The position numbers and the translations under genes are program-made. From Adineta ricciae (Eukaryota; Rotifera; Eurotatoria; Adinetida; Adinetidae): a DNA stretch of 64,000 nucleotides. Under the pieces are notes generated by a model, which saw only the letters and a list, made by a program, of their open reading frames with translations, searched no databases and had not been told where the DNA came from. The stretch is from NCBI GenBank assembly GCA_905250025.1, contig CAJNOJ010000032.1, forward strand, positions 543,501 to 607,500, given 5' to 3'. Shown here piece by piece: positions 12,645 to 24,336 of the stretch (the first letter of the stretch is position 1; the number at the start of each line of letters is the position of its first letter).

Positions 12645-13102
12645 AATATATAAATTAATAATGTTCAATCAGATTTACTATACATATATCAGCATGGATA
12701 AAAATAATTCATTATGAACATTCATAGATAGAATAGAAATAGAATAGAAGAAAAGTACTGTAACGATAATGATATCGTTCATCTCTTTCTGTTCTTTATT
12801 CTCTCATCTCTATATCATACCATCTCCGGGTCATATCTCTCTTTCCTCTTCTCTATATAAGCGCGTGTCTTATTGTGAAAGAGACACATTCTGGTCATGT
12901 AGAGTAGTCAATAAACATCTATACCGTGAGAAGTGGTCAGCTACTCAACCAGTTTGTTATTACAAGTACCAATAGAAATCAAAAGATAGATGTTACTAGA
13001 TTTAGAATTATTTTTATTTAAATAAATTCTATTTTTAACAATCATAAATAAGAATAAAATACAAAGGATGATTTTAACAGATAACAAGATAATAATACAA
13101 GG

Positions 13103-13174
13103 GGGAAAGTACGGAATCCTGGAACCCTGAATTCTATCCGATTCTAGTGATTCCAAGATTCCGTACTTTTCCCT
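13103..13174. repeat. Imperfect inverted repeat (hairpin)
   Basis: Left arm at 13103-13124 (GGGAAAGTACGGAATCCTGG...) is matched by the reverse complement of 13150-13173, with one extra A and one C/T difference, separated by about 25 bases. The arms of about 22 bases would form a long hairpin. It could be a small palindromic repeat or MITE remnant; copies elsewhere cannot be checked here. Confidence 0.6.
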
Positions 13175-13507
13175 TTGCAGATATCTATAGATACATATTC
13201 TGTTATGATTAGTATGAAATTTGAAAACTTTTTCATTTAGTTTTTTTTAATTAAATATTTAGAAATGAATGATATATATAATACACTTCATATGAACTCT
13301 TATTTAAAAAAAATTTTTTCTTCTCCATTTGTTACTTAATAACTTTAATAACATTTGGTCTTCGTTTAACTAAAAAAGAATTATATAAAGAATCATTGAA
13401 AGAAGAGCAAAATAAAAGAAAATAAATTCAAAACCAAAACGCCATTGAACTTTTGTTGAAAATGTTCCACTTTTTTTATTTAATCGCTATATTTATCAAC
13501 AGATCTT

Positions 13508-13529
13508 GAGGGTGAGGGTGAGGGTGTGG
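13508..13529 (+). repeat. Short G-rich GGGTGA-type tandem run
   Basis: Three GGGTGA-like units followed by GGGTGTGG. It resembles degenerate telomere-type sequence; the telomere repeat reported for Adineta vaga is TGTGGG. It is too short to call with confidence. Confidence 0.35.
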
Positions 13530-16500
13530 TTGAACTACCATAATCGATTTCGAACGTATTACGGTTCGTTTTCAAATGGTTTATACTTAAAAATGATCAA
13601 AAAACATTATTTTACTAAGAAAATAATATCAAAATATCTTTATATTCTGTTTCCTCAGCGACACTCATACTCTTTTGATTGAACAACACTTCAAAGTCAC
13701 TCGAAGACTGGAAACTCAACAGAACTACAACTTGATGACACTTCTCGGAATTTTGCGATCCAAATTTTTCTCACCGCTCTGACAGCTATCTACTAATTTG
13801 AACTCACAGATTTATAGAATGACCCCTTGTGGAGATCATGAATGCGTAATTAACAATCGATAGAAAACAGAAAACCGGTAAGAAGAAACAAACCTTACAT
13901 ATCTGTTCAGCTTAGTCAACAAACGACAAAGAAACCTGCTTATTGTTCCGACTGTCTTTCGATGAACAGTATTGACTTATATTTTTTCTTTTTCTTCAGT
14001 AGAATCAGTCAATCACGTAAGCGTTATCTATATATTGAAACAACGCTTTTTGTCGATGAGAAAAACGTTTTCATATCTTCGAGGCGCGCTCGATCGCTGT
14101 GATAACAGAAAAAAACACTTTTTTCGACGAAGTTCCCGTTCGGAATTCATTCAGGAAACGACATTGTGCCGCTTTAACAAACTTTTTTCTCTCCTATTCA
14201 CAAAAAAAATGCGCATTTCTCACGTCGTCGATATTTTCCCGCCTAAACAATAGTTTTTCGAGGTGACCTTGAAACGGTCGATTGAAATGTATGTGATACT
14301 ATTGGCACTTCCTGAACTTTACTGAACAAATCTCGCTCGCCATTTTTTTAATGTGTACGACTGACAGAGCCTATTGAGAATATTCCTCTTCTTTCGATCT
14401 TTTGCCGACATTCAATTAATACAAGAAGCCGAAGCGACGAACTAAAAAATACGACCGTCATCAAACAATAAAGTCGATTCCGCTTTTGTATTTTTCTTGA
14501 AAACACAATCGTAAGCTTTAATGTTGTTGTTTTATCGTCTATTGGAATTTCCTTGTTCGCTTCATTAATCAACAAATAGACATCTGAGACGAGAGAAGAA
14601 AAATCGATCGTCATCGATCGATTTCAAAAGTTTTTTGTGCACTGACCGATCTACAATATAAATCATCGAAGAAAACCCGCCGTCTAAGATGTCTGTATAG
14701 CAAATACAGGAAACGGATGTAAAGCACGTTCTCTTAGTTGACATTATGTTCCCTATTTTTATTATTAAAGTCATATAAAATCGTTTTCATTTCCGTCAAT
14801 TGTACGCATGATATGCATGGATGCATTTTTTGTCAGGTTGGAAGAAAGAGCAACTGATGTGCCTTTCTAATTGTGTCAGTGAACCTTGTGTTTATTATAT
14901 TTAGGAAGAAAACTGGAGTTCCGGTGAACTGTTCACGTTCAAACAACCGGAAATATGTTATTTAAGTAGTCAGTGATGTTCATGTAATATGATGCCACTC
15001 TTTCTTATTCATTAACATAAGTTTGAAGTTTAGAAGGTAAGAGAAAGCAGAAAGCCTTCATGTACTTAAAGATAATGTAGGTAAGTTTTATTCATACGAA
15101 CAAAGCAGAGGTCACTTTTCTTATGTGACGTAGAAGTGATGATTTCATTCCTCTTCTTTTCATCTGACATAATTAAATCCACTCAGAGCTGTTATATATA
15201 CATGTTACATTTCTCTTTCTTCTTGTTCAGTTAGCAAGATTTGAATAAATGAAATTAAATCGTGTGAAAGAGGAATGAGAGAATTGCCTCGGATCTTTGT
15301 AAAATAAAGTTGATAATGCGTAACATGACGGACATCACGTTGTAAGTTCAATGCCAATTTCTTCTGCGCGCGTTTTTTTTATTCTCTCCCCCCTCTTTCT
15401 CTCGTATTGTTCTCTTTACCAGCGAGTACTTTAGCATTCATTCTTTCATTTTTACTACAATGTTTCTAATGTGTCTATAGATCTATATGAGTAGTGTTGT
15501 TCAAACATCGGTCGTAGCGAGTAGAACATCCACAAAAGAGAGATAGAGAGAGACTACTGTTGAATTTCGAGCAAGTGTAATATTGTTCATAGACTCTTAG
15601 ATTGAATAGTCATCGTCAGTAGCAAATGAATCTGACGAGTATGTTGATGTCTTTCCTTCGCAGGCGGATTTAGTTCGGCTTTGCCAATTTTTTCCTTCTC
15701 GTCTAACCACTCGAAATGTAGAAAGATGAAAATCTGTTCGAAAGGATTATTGCCTATCACATATGACAGAAAAAAAAAACTTGATTCAACGGATTGATTG
15801 CGCACTCGAAGTCAGCATTGGATTGAGCGATGTTTACATTAGAAGCTTTCTTTCTCTTCGCTTCCATTTTTTTTCTTTGTATTTCGAAGATCAGTTTAGC
15901 AGATTGCGTCATGATTAGAGAATATTATACTGTCGAGGAATCATCAGTTGCTTTTCCGTTAGTCTACTTTTACTTTATCTAAATAGCATTATGTGTAAAA
16001 TTTCTCTCCTTCCTTTTCTGTCTGTACACGATCAATACACACCAATCACACTCTAACGAATCCTTTCAATCATGTTACTCGTACCAATTGTTTTCTTTGC
16101 AATTTTATTCTCCCATATCTTGTGCCATGTTTCAGTATGTATATATCTAACGGTTTGTTCCAAATAGTAACTAGAGAGACAATGATCCAGTCTAAATAAA
16201 CATCAGTTTGATACTAAAAAAGTAGATGATACTAAGAAAATAGAGAATACAAACTCTTCGAATCTCCCGTCCGAATGTGTGTTATTCTTTCAGATGTATC
16301 AATACATTACTCTCAAGTAGATAGACAACCTATGAAATCGTTCACTCTCACATAAGATGAGAATTGCGTGATTATTGTAATGAATCGAGCCGAAAAGAAA
16401 CACATGATAAGGCATGCGTATACATGACTGGTTGGGAAAGCTCGTTAGGCTACTGATGAAGATAAGAATCACCCAGTCGATGTACATTCTCCAAAGAAAA

Positions 16501-16787
16501 CTTTATGAAATCTATCTATCAACGCATGTTCTTAATTGACTTGTTCGATGATTTTGTCTGACAAGTGTTCAGGTGTATTAGATAATAATCATTCTTTTTC
16601 TATCCGAGAGAAATTCTCTCATTTTCCTCGCTCTCTCTCTTTCTTCGAACTTATTCTCTCGCATTACTCCAAAACACAAACAACGCCGAGATTAACTTCT
16701 TTTCTTTTCTTCGAGATGAAATCCATCTGATAAACTCAGTTGAAAAGAAGCAAAACTATGAATGATTAAATCCTTATCATTTATTTA

Positions 16788-17521
16788 ATGGAATCGAAAC
16801 AGCAGACGATGCTCGTCTGGCAAACATTTGTTTGTCTTCTATATTTCATTGTATTTTGTAAGTATAAGTATTCTTTTTTCACATGTAAAACGCTTCAGGG
16901 CAATGTATTTTCAGTTAATGGTATATCAGCAAACACGGAACCGGAGATCGTTTCAACTGAAAATGAAATTATTACTTATACTAATCATACAGCTAAGCTT
17001 TCTTGTATAATTCGAAATAGAAACCGACAGCACGTAAGAACAAAATTTTGTTTTCCCTAAATCGCAATCTTTTCTCTTAGGTTACGTGGTCCCGTGTTAC
17101 TTATGTAAATGAAAGTCGAAAAATTACCGATCTTTTGTATGTAGATTTACTTAAATACACGCCGCTTAGTCGCTACCATTTAACACAATTAGTTGACCCT
17201 GAAAATCGAGAATTCTGGAATTTAGAAATTCGTCAAGTGCATTCAACTGATCAAGGTTATTATAGTTGCGTTGTGTCTTCGTTGAAACCCATTTCGAAAG
17301 TATTCCATATCCGAGTTATCGGTAAAACGTTGACTTTAATGTAATGTTTGCTTTAATCTATTTGATTATTCATAGAAAATCCACGTAATCTTTCTCTTGC
17401 GCTCCGCTCGACGATGGATAATCAGCAGCAAGGCAAAGAACAAACTAACTCCGCATTATCATTGGTTCCAATGTCACTAGCGACGATTTCGTCCTTCGTC
17501 TTCATTCTTATGAACTTGTGA
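16788..17521 (+). CDS. Single immunoglobulin-domain protein, likely GPI-anchored
   Basis: Exons 16788-16857, 16915-17033, 17081-17321, 17376-17521; 191 residues. The N-terminus is a signal peptide (MLVWQTFVCLLYFIVF). One V-type Ig domain follows with the expected marks: cysteine in KLSCIIRN, tryptophan in VTWSRV, and DQGYYSCVV with the second cysteine. The C-terminus is a hydrophobic tail (ALSLVPMSLATISSFVFIL) ending almost at the stop, as in GPI-anchored lachesin/IgLON-type adhesion proteins, though these normally carry three Ig domains. Role is probably cell-surface recognition; ligand unknown. The choice of acceptor at 16914 avoids an immediate stop that the earlier AG would give. Confidence 0.8.
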
Positions 17522-19599
17522 ATAGAATTCGATAAAAAAAAAGTATTTTTCTTTTCGTTTGACAACAAACACCATTCGAACAGTGATGTAAAAAAGAGAA
17601 CGGACTTCATTTTGACATATATAAATAGAAGAAAAACTATTGTCTCGTGTTTGTATTTGCTACGAAAACAAAATTAAGCATTCAGTTTTATAGTCTGTTA
17701 ATAAAAACTGGTGAGTTCATGAATTTGGGACGAGAATATCAAGGACGCGGATGGAATGTCCTCGATTAGATTAATCACATGACATTTCTCAAAGTTTGAT
17801 TGTATCAATATGTACCTTCGTAGGTTTGTGGGCACGTTCGATATGCAATTGATGATTATCTCAGTGTGTAGATAATCCGATAAACGAAGTTTAAAAAGTA
17901 GAACTTGATGTTTCATTTTGATCATATCGAAAAGCGAAGTAAAAGATGTAACACATGTGACAATGACCTTTCGATTGTTTTTCTGAAGGTATCGATTATT
18001 CTCAATGCTTGACTTGCAGGAAATGAACTTTTCTTCGAAAATTCCGTGATTTTATGGATTCAATGGCGATGGAATAAAACAATTTCGACTCGACAGTCTT
18101 CGAAATCGTACAATTGATTCGTTATGAATTAAGTAAAGTTCTCGAGGGGTCTTGATGAAATGTCATTGAATGGCTCTATCGATGTGACCTTTTCACCATC
18201 TCTATGAATCTTTGAAAAAAAATTTTCGAAAATTTTGTCGTCTAATCGCATGATGTCACGGAAAAGAAAAACGATTGCTCGAACGGAACAAAAGGTCACT
18301 CATCCATCGAATAGGAAACAAAGATTTTCGCTCATTCTTTCGTTCAAAGAACACTTACGACGAGAATGTCTCCTGTTAATCAATAAACGAACGAATGAAT
18401 GAATGCGAGAATTCTCCATGGAAGACTTGATGATGAACGATGCAGATTGATCAGAATAATCAGTCGTTTTATTTCAACTAATTATCATATTCAATATAAT
18501 CCTTAAGGTCACACGCACGTACACGTGTAGTTCGTTTATACCATCATGTATATGTTAAGCTTTTTACATTTCGTAGAAACTAAATCCTTAATAACGAACG
18601 ATTAAAATGTTAGCTTTAAAAACACTCATGGAGTTGACTAATAAAAAAGAGTTTTGTAGAGCTCTTTTGAATATCTTTGGCACTGGGATTCTATTGGGAG
18701 TTGGTTTGCTTGATGACAACTTTATCGGGAAAGAAGAACTTTGTTTGTTTGCATATATTTTGTCGATTGATTTCAAGATGAACTCGGTTCTGTTGATAAA
18801 ATCTGTTCGTTCTAGAGAAATCGCCCGTTGACCGATGTGCGATTAGATCAATGCATACAGAGCGACTTGAGTTCGGTTATCTGAAGAGATTTTTCGAGAT
18901 CTGCAAATATCAACACGCAAGACTCGTCTAAGAACAGTGGCAATAGCAGGCAAGAACAAAAACATCGTCGACGATGTTCTATTGCAATACATCGTCTTCT
19001 CGCTTTCTTGTCATTTCTTTTCTACCCATTTTGTTCACCAGATCTTTCACTTTTTGCCAAAATTGCCTTCGCGCGTGGCCAATTTTTCTCGAATAAAAAT
19101 CTCCAGCCGATAGAAGACACTTTTCTCTTTCGAATCATGTGCAAGAAGTGGCAAAAAAAGTTTTTCATCTCCCTGAAATTCGTTCAAACTTTACAAATAT
19201 ACATCAACTCTGATCTTGTTCGTTCGATGTTTACGCATTTTTATCCATGTTTGCCTATGCGAAACGATGCAAAATTCATATGAAACGATAGAAAAATGTC
19301 TGCTCTATCTGTTAGACTTTGATTCGAAAAACAAATTCGGTAATTTTCATCGAAAAAAACACGATTTGTGGAAGAGGGTTTGAACAATATGTGTAAATAT
19401 CGAACGACAAAAAGGGTCCTATGTGCGGTTCGAGTCGTTTAGGGAGAAGGAAGGAGAGAAAAAAAGCAACAACGACATCGACCAACATACACTACCACCA
19501 TCATTCATCGACATCGTTCTCTCGCGCACACACACCCTCAACCTACTCTTTACTTCATATTCATATATACAAATTCATTCACTTCTTAAATAAAATAAA
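17522..19599. other. 2.1 kb intergenic, no gene seen
   Basis: No convincing exon chain. It contains a perfect 18-base palindrome centred in AACATCGTC/GACGATGTT at 18961-18978. The last few hundred bases are presumably the histone H1 promoter and leader. Confidence 0.45.
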
Positions 19600-20633
19600 A
19601 TGACTGATCTTACTGGTCCAGCATCGACATCCGCGAGCGCCTCTCAAGCCGCAACAAGTTCAAGTGCTAAAAAAGGCAAAGGTAACGCAGGAAATAAGGC
19701 GAAAAAAGCCAAAACAGCAAGTACGCATCCGAAATTTTCGGCCATGATCAAACAAGCTATTACACAGTTGAATGACCGAAATGGTACATCAAAAGCCGCA
19801 ATTTTGAAATATATCTTAGCCAACTACAAAATTAACTTCGCCACAGTTAATCAACATCTCAAAGCGGCATTACGTGCAGGCATTAAAAATAAATCGTTGA
19901 AACAAACCAAAGGCGTTGGTGCAAGCGGCAGCTTCAAATTAGGTGCAGCAGCTCCAGCAAAGAAGAAATCGTCAGGTGGCAAGAAGAAAGCTTCGTCATC
20001 GAAGAAACCGGCAAGTGCCAAACCAAGAAGCCGATCGAAAACACCTGGTGGAAGTAAAAAGGCAGCCGGTAGTAAACCAAAAGCAGCACGATCATCGAGC
20101 AAAAAGAAATCTGCTACCGATGCTGCTGGTACAAAACGAAAACGTTCAGCTTCGCCAAAGAAAGCTGTCAAGAAAACCACTGTCGCTGCGCCAGCCGCTG
20201 ACAATGCAACTGCAGCTGCACCAGCAGCAGCAGCTTCTGCTGCCGCTCCAGCAAGCAAGAAGAAAGCATCGACCGGTGTAAAGAAAGCTAAAACAGGTTA
20301 GTTGACGAATCCGTTGAATCGATTGGTCTCATATTACTTTTAATATTTTCAGCTAAGCCAAAATCAAAAGGATCGGCTAAACCCAAATCAGCAGGTAAAG
20401 CTAAGAGTCCAAAAAAGAAAGCAGCTACGCCAAAAAAGAAAACCGCTACCAAATCAAAACCTAAAGCAGCCAAATCGAAATCTCCTGCTACTACTGCTAC
20501 TGCTTCATCATCGTCCTCATCCGCACCCGCTGCGTCTTCTGCTTCAGCGCCAGCATCTGCAGCGAAAAAACCGAAAAAAGCCGCAGCACCAAAGAAAGCC
20601 AAAAGCCCAAAAAAAGCAGCGAATAAAAAATGA
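19600..20633 (+). CDS. Linker histone H1
   Basis: Two exons, 19600-20296 and 20353-20633; 325 residues. An Ala/Ser-rich N-terminal tail precedes a winged-helix H15 domain (about residues 42-115: STHPKFSAMIKQAITQLND, TSKAAILKYILANYKI, VNQHLKAALRAGIKN, KGVGASGSFKL). The long tail is Lys/Ala/Ser/Pro-rich with SPKK/TPKK phosphorylation-type motifs. It binds linker DNA and compacts chromatin in the nucleus. The tail is interrupted by a 56-base intron, and I see no histone 3' stem-loop after the stop, which points to a polyadenylated, replication-independent type. It is longer than typical animal H1 (about 190-220 residues). Confidence 0.93.
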
Positions 20634-20979
20634 GAAAATGATGTATATATTCGTTTAACATCTATTTTTTCGTGTGCGTGTGTGTTCATCCTGTAGATTG
20701 TACTTTTTTATTTCTCGTTATTGATCGCAGATATGGAGCTCCCTCTCTCGTCTTCTATCATATTTACTTTTGTTTCTATTCGATGTTGTTTTTGTTTCTT
20801 CGTTGTGTTTGTAAGGCGTATTATGAACGCCGAGATGACTATTTGCTATTACGATTACTATTATTAGAACTATATTCATGTATTACCCTTCNNNNNNNNN
20901 NNNNNNNNNNNNNNNNNNNNNNNNNNTTTTCTTTCGTTTATTCCTTCCGGGCAATTCGATTCACTCGAACACTTTATTC
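20634..20979. other. H1 3' flank with a 35-base assembly gap
   Basis: The run of N at 20892-20926 is an assembly gap, not biology; its true length is unknown. The flanks carry no gene that I can recognise. The methyltransferase stop codon lies 53 bases past the gap. Confidence 0.9.
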
Positions 20980-21855
20980 TCAAACTTTCGAAACAATGAT
21001 TTCAACGATAGGAATGTCATTAAATTTGTTCTGAATTAGTTCTCGAACTTGATTGACGATTTGTTCCTTTATCGAAGCATTCTTTTGCTTTTGCGTCCAG
21101 TCGAATGTGTTCAAATGTTCGTGTAACCAATTCGGCATCATCAACGTGAAGTCAAGATCGAAACTCATCGCTGTTCGATACGTACGGATCGTACAAGATT
21201 CAAGTTTCAAACCATTTTTCCCCGCAGTTTCTTCCAGATACTTTCTCGATCGTTTCGATTTGGCCAATTTCGAGTTCCTTGTTGAGAAATACTTCGGATA
21301 GTTCAACGATGTTAACACGTCGTTGAAACATTTCTCGAACTCTTCGTCTTTTTCATAATCATCAGTTTCATCGAAGGCGTGATACCATAATGTATAAAGG
21401 AAATAACCAGTTTTAGGTTTAAGTAATTTCGATATCACGGGATATATCGTATCTTCGGACATGAGATGCATTGAAGCATTGCAGAGAATGAAATCGAAAG
21501 CATTTCGCGGAATATTCGATAGTTGTAAGCAATCTTCAGCAGCGATTTGATAAACATGAGGAGTTCGGATCTTCTGTCGAGCGTGTGTGCACATTTGTTC
21601 AGCTGGCTCGATAAGATACAATGCAGAAGGAGATAAATGTAGATGATCGATCAATAATTTCGAAATTAAACCGGTTCCTGCAGCTAAATCCATGATACGA
21701 ATGTCCTCATCGTTCATTTTTCGATGTCTTTCAACAAATTTAATCATTTCCATCGCCATATTAGTAAAGATGGGATATTTTCCAATGAGAATTTCATATG
21801 CATCAGCCCGCGTATGCCAAGAGTCGATAGTTCTTTGTCGTTCATGGTCAGTCAT
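20980..21855 (-). CDS. Class I SAM-dependent methyltransferase
   Basis: Single-exon gene of 291 residues. Motif I is plain (IMDLAAGTGLISKLLIDHL), followed by an acidic residue closing strand 2 (LYLIEPAEQM), AAEDCLQL and the post-motif FDFILCNASMHLM, so a Rossmann-fold methyltransferase of the UbiE/Methyltransf_11/25 type using S-adenosylmethionine. The substrate cannot be read from sequence. Lack of introns in an intron-rich neighbourhood, and the bacterial style of the protein, suggest possible horizontal origin, but this is inference. The C-terminal 100 residues (KLAKSKRSRKYLEE..., FDLDFTLMMPNWL) are a less conserved cap. Confidence 0.85.
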   Translation of the reverse strand: MTDHERQRTIDSWHTRADAYEILIGKYPIFTNMAMEMIKFVERHRKMNDEDIRIMDLAAGTGLISKLLIDHLHLSPSALYLIEPAEQMCTHARQKIRTPHVYQIAAEDCLQLSNIPRNAFDFILCNASMHLMSEDTIYPVISKLLKPKTGYFLYTLWYHAFDETDDYEKDEEFEKCFNDVLTSLNYPKYFSTRNSKLAKSKRSRKYLEETAGKNGLKLESCTIRTYRTAMSFDLDFTLMMPNWLHEHLNTFDWTQKQKNASIKEQIVNQVRELIQNKFNDIPIVEIIVSKV

Positions 21856-22043
21856 GATATATTCGATCGAAAAAAAGAAAAAGTTGTCATAGATTCGATT
21901 TATTCGGAAAAAGAAATTTTATTAGCTAAGCAAAACTTTAAATTGTTTTTATTAGGTCATTTCACAAAAATAAAATCAATGAAATGATGTACGATGAAAG
22001 AAAAATCTGTGGGAAATTATCAGATCGAGCGATGAGATTGGTA

Positions 22044-24336
22044 TTAAATTCTCAGTTTATCTGTGTCAGGTTTCAACTGAATTTTGTTGGGCTTCGGCTT
22101 CGATTCAATTGATGGATGTGGTGAGGGCGGGTTGGTGATTGCTTTGAGAAGATGTTCGCGCATCGTACGAACGAAATCTTGGCCGAATTCCGGGTAGCGA
22201 ATTTGCGTGTCTTCGAATAACTGTCGAAGTTTTTGAAATAGATCAACACCATTTTGTGAGTCACGTGTAGAATGATTACCGGAAGGCGAAAGATTATAAC
22301 GAATGGAAAGCTGAAAAAAAGAATAGTTAATAAGGAGCAAATTCTTTTCCTTTTTATTTCATATTACATCATTAAATATTGATTCTAACGATGGATTGAA
22401 TTGATTCTGTTCGAGATTCTAAAAGATATATGAAGGAAAGAATTGGAGATTATTCTGTCTTTAAGGAAATGCCACACGTACTGGATTGGATGGTAGTTTT
22501 ACCGTCGGAACCCATGGTTCAGCTTCTTCTTTGGATCTAGGTGAGAATTAGAGGCTAAAAAGATCTTCATGTTGAGGTTGTAACTTACTTGTCATCATCG
22601 GAACTAGATTCACCATCGGATCGACCTCCGTGTTCATGTGTTTTCTTCCAATGTTGAAAACGGGAGATTAATTCGACCAGATATTTCGTTGGTTTCGTCG
22701 TCGAAACGAATTTCATTCGACGTAGTTGCGACGCGGTGGGTCTCTAATATTGAACGAAGATAAACATGGAAAATATCTTTCAAATCTCCCTACATGTTCA
22801 GGATTCTTTTGTAGACAAGCTTCGACAAATTCTCGAAAACTCTTCGAATGATTCTCCGCTAATTGTGGTGGTGGAGTTTTGGGTATTTGAAACAACACAC
22901 GCATTGGATGCAGATCCGCATATGGTGGTTCGCCTTTGACCAATTCAATCGCAGTGATACCAAGTGACCAAATATCCGCCTAAACGATTGATGAGTAAAT
23001 ACTCTCATCTCGATTACGTAAGTCATCAGTCTGCTTACAATCAGCAGAGACATAGAGTTCGATTGAAAACATTCTTTCTCTATATTGAATTTTTTTTAAT
23101 GATCTTGATAACCTTTCTTCTTCCCTATTCTCGTGTTATTATCAACTTATCTACCTTTTCTACTTTTCATTCGATCTCGCCGATGGACATGATGTAAAAA
23201 AAAAGCGAACACACACACGTAATTAACATATGTTCATCTGTTAACGGCTCACGAATGCATCGTTAAACAGGATAGCGATCGTGATTATCTCTTGACATGA
23301 CCAAGACCATTCTCTCTGTCCGTATCTCTCCGAACTCGGAGTTTGTGTCATGATGTAAGTGACGTCTAAACTGAATTTGATTTTTTACACTTAACTGTCA
23401 TTATTGATAAATCTTCTTACGCAAGAAACTTTACATGACAGATGAATACAAAGAAAACATTCACTCGATTGATCAATTACGAAAAACTTCTCATTGAAAA
23501 ACGCAAGCGAATAACCTTCATACTCCGGTGATTAGTATCAATTTTGTCAACACCAAGACGCAGCAGCTGGTTTTGCACAGAAAAAAGTTTCTTACCGAAT
23601 AGTCGTACTTGTGTTGTAAGATGACTTCGGGTGACATCCAAAACGGAGTACCAACGAATGTACTGCCTTTGTTCATGGATTCAGTCAACTGTTTTGCAAC
23701 ACCGAAGTCTGCTAATTTGACATCACCATGTTCCGAAAGAAGAACATTAGCAGCTTTGATATCACGATGAATTTTCTTTTCCGAGTGAAGGTATTCCAGG
23801 CCTTTGAGCACTTCACGCAAGATAATGGCGATATTTTGTTCACTGAATGGGCCAGGCTTCATCAAATCAAGTGCCGAACCTCCACCGAGATATTCCATCA
23901 CAATCCACAGTTTCGTGTCCTGAAATAGAGAGAAGCCATTGCACACTTGCATCGTTTCGTATACGAACTTTCAAATAAGAACCGAAATATTTCGTTATAT
24001 ACGGCGAATTACATTGTGATAAAACTTGAATTTCTTGTTGAATGTCTTCGATTTCATCCTCGGCCTTTTCTAAATCGATTATTTTGATTGCTACGATATT
24101 CGATGTTTTGATATTAATGCCTTTATAAACTTCCTAGAGATGAGATCGACGAAGTTCGGTAAAACAATGTTTCCTGAGTCGAGAAAGTACTTACTCCGAA
24201 CGATCCACGGCCGATGTGCTCGAGACGTTGAAAGACTTCTTCGGGCTCGATCTTACCCTACAGAAAATTTCTTAAAGATCAATTTGCTAAGGTTATTGCT
24301 TACCTGTTTTTGAGAATTTTGTGGACTCTCAGTCAT
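22044..24336 (-). CDS. STE20-type kinase, GCKIII group (MST3/MST4/STK25-like)
   Basis: Nine exons: 24336-24304, 24257-24195, 24133-23969, 23919-23596, 22979-22794, 22743-22589, 22536-22482, 22418-22368, 22310-22044; 432 residues. All kinase elements are present: IGRGSFGEV glycine loop, VAIKII lysine, [11 protein letters not shown] catalytic loop, [20 protein letters not shown] activation segment and [13 protein letters not shown]. The start [18 protein letters not shown] and the post-kinase segment [14 protein letters not shown] are as in the GCKIII group, which binds CCM3/PDCD10 and STRIPAK and acts on Golgi, polarity and stress signalling. The intron between exons 4 and 5 (about 600 bases) is unusually long for this window. 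Confidence 0.92.

Larger units (their letters stand above)
12645..16787. other. 4.1 kb without a supported gene
   Basis: No exon chain recognised on either strand. It holds a TATA-like box on the plus strand near 12854 (CTCTATATAAGCG), an inverted repeat at 13103-13174, and a short GGGTGA run at 13508-13529. The rest is ordinary AT-rich spacer with short open frames of no recognisable content. Confidence 0.45.

Noticed and set aside
18961..18978. Perfect 18-base palindrome
   Set aside because: Isolated, without flanking repeats or gene context; could be chance.
19851..20281. Long open frames overlapping histone H1 on both strands (Ala/Leu/Phe-rich or Gln/Arg-rich)
   Set aside because: They are shadows of the repetitive Lys/Ala codons of H1.
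20892..20926. Run of N as a biological low-complexity feature
   Set aside because: It is an assembly gap.
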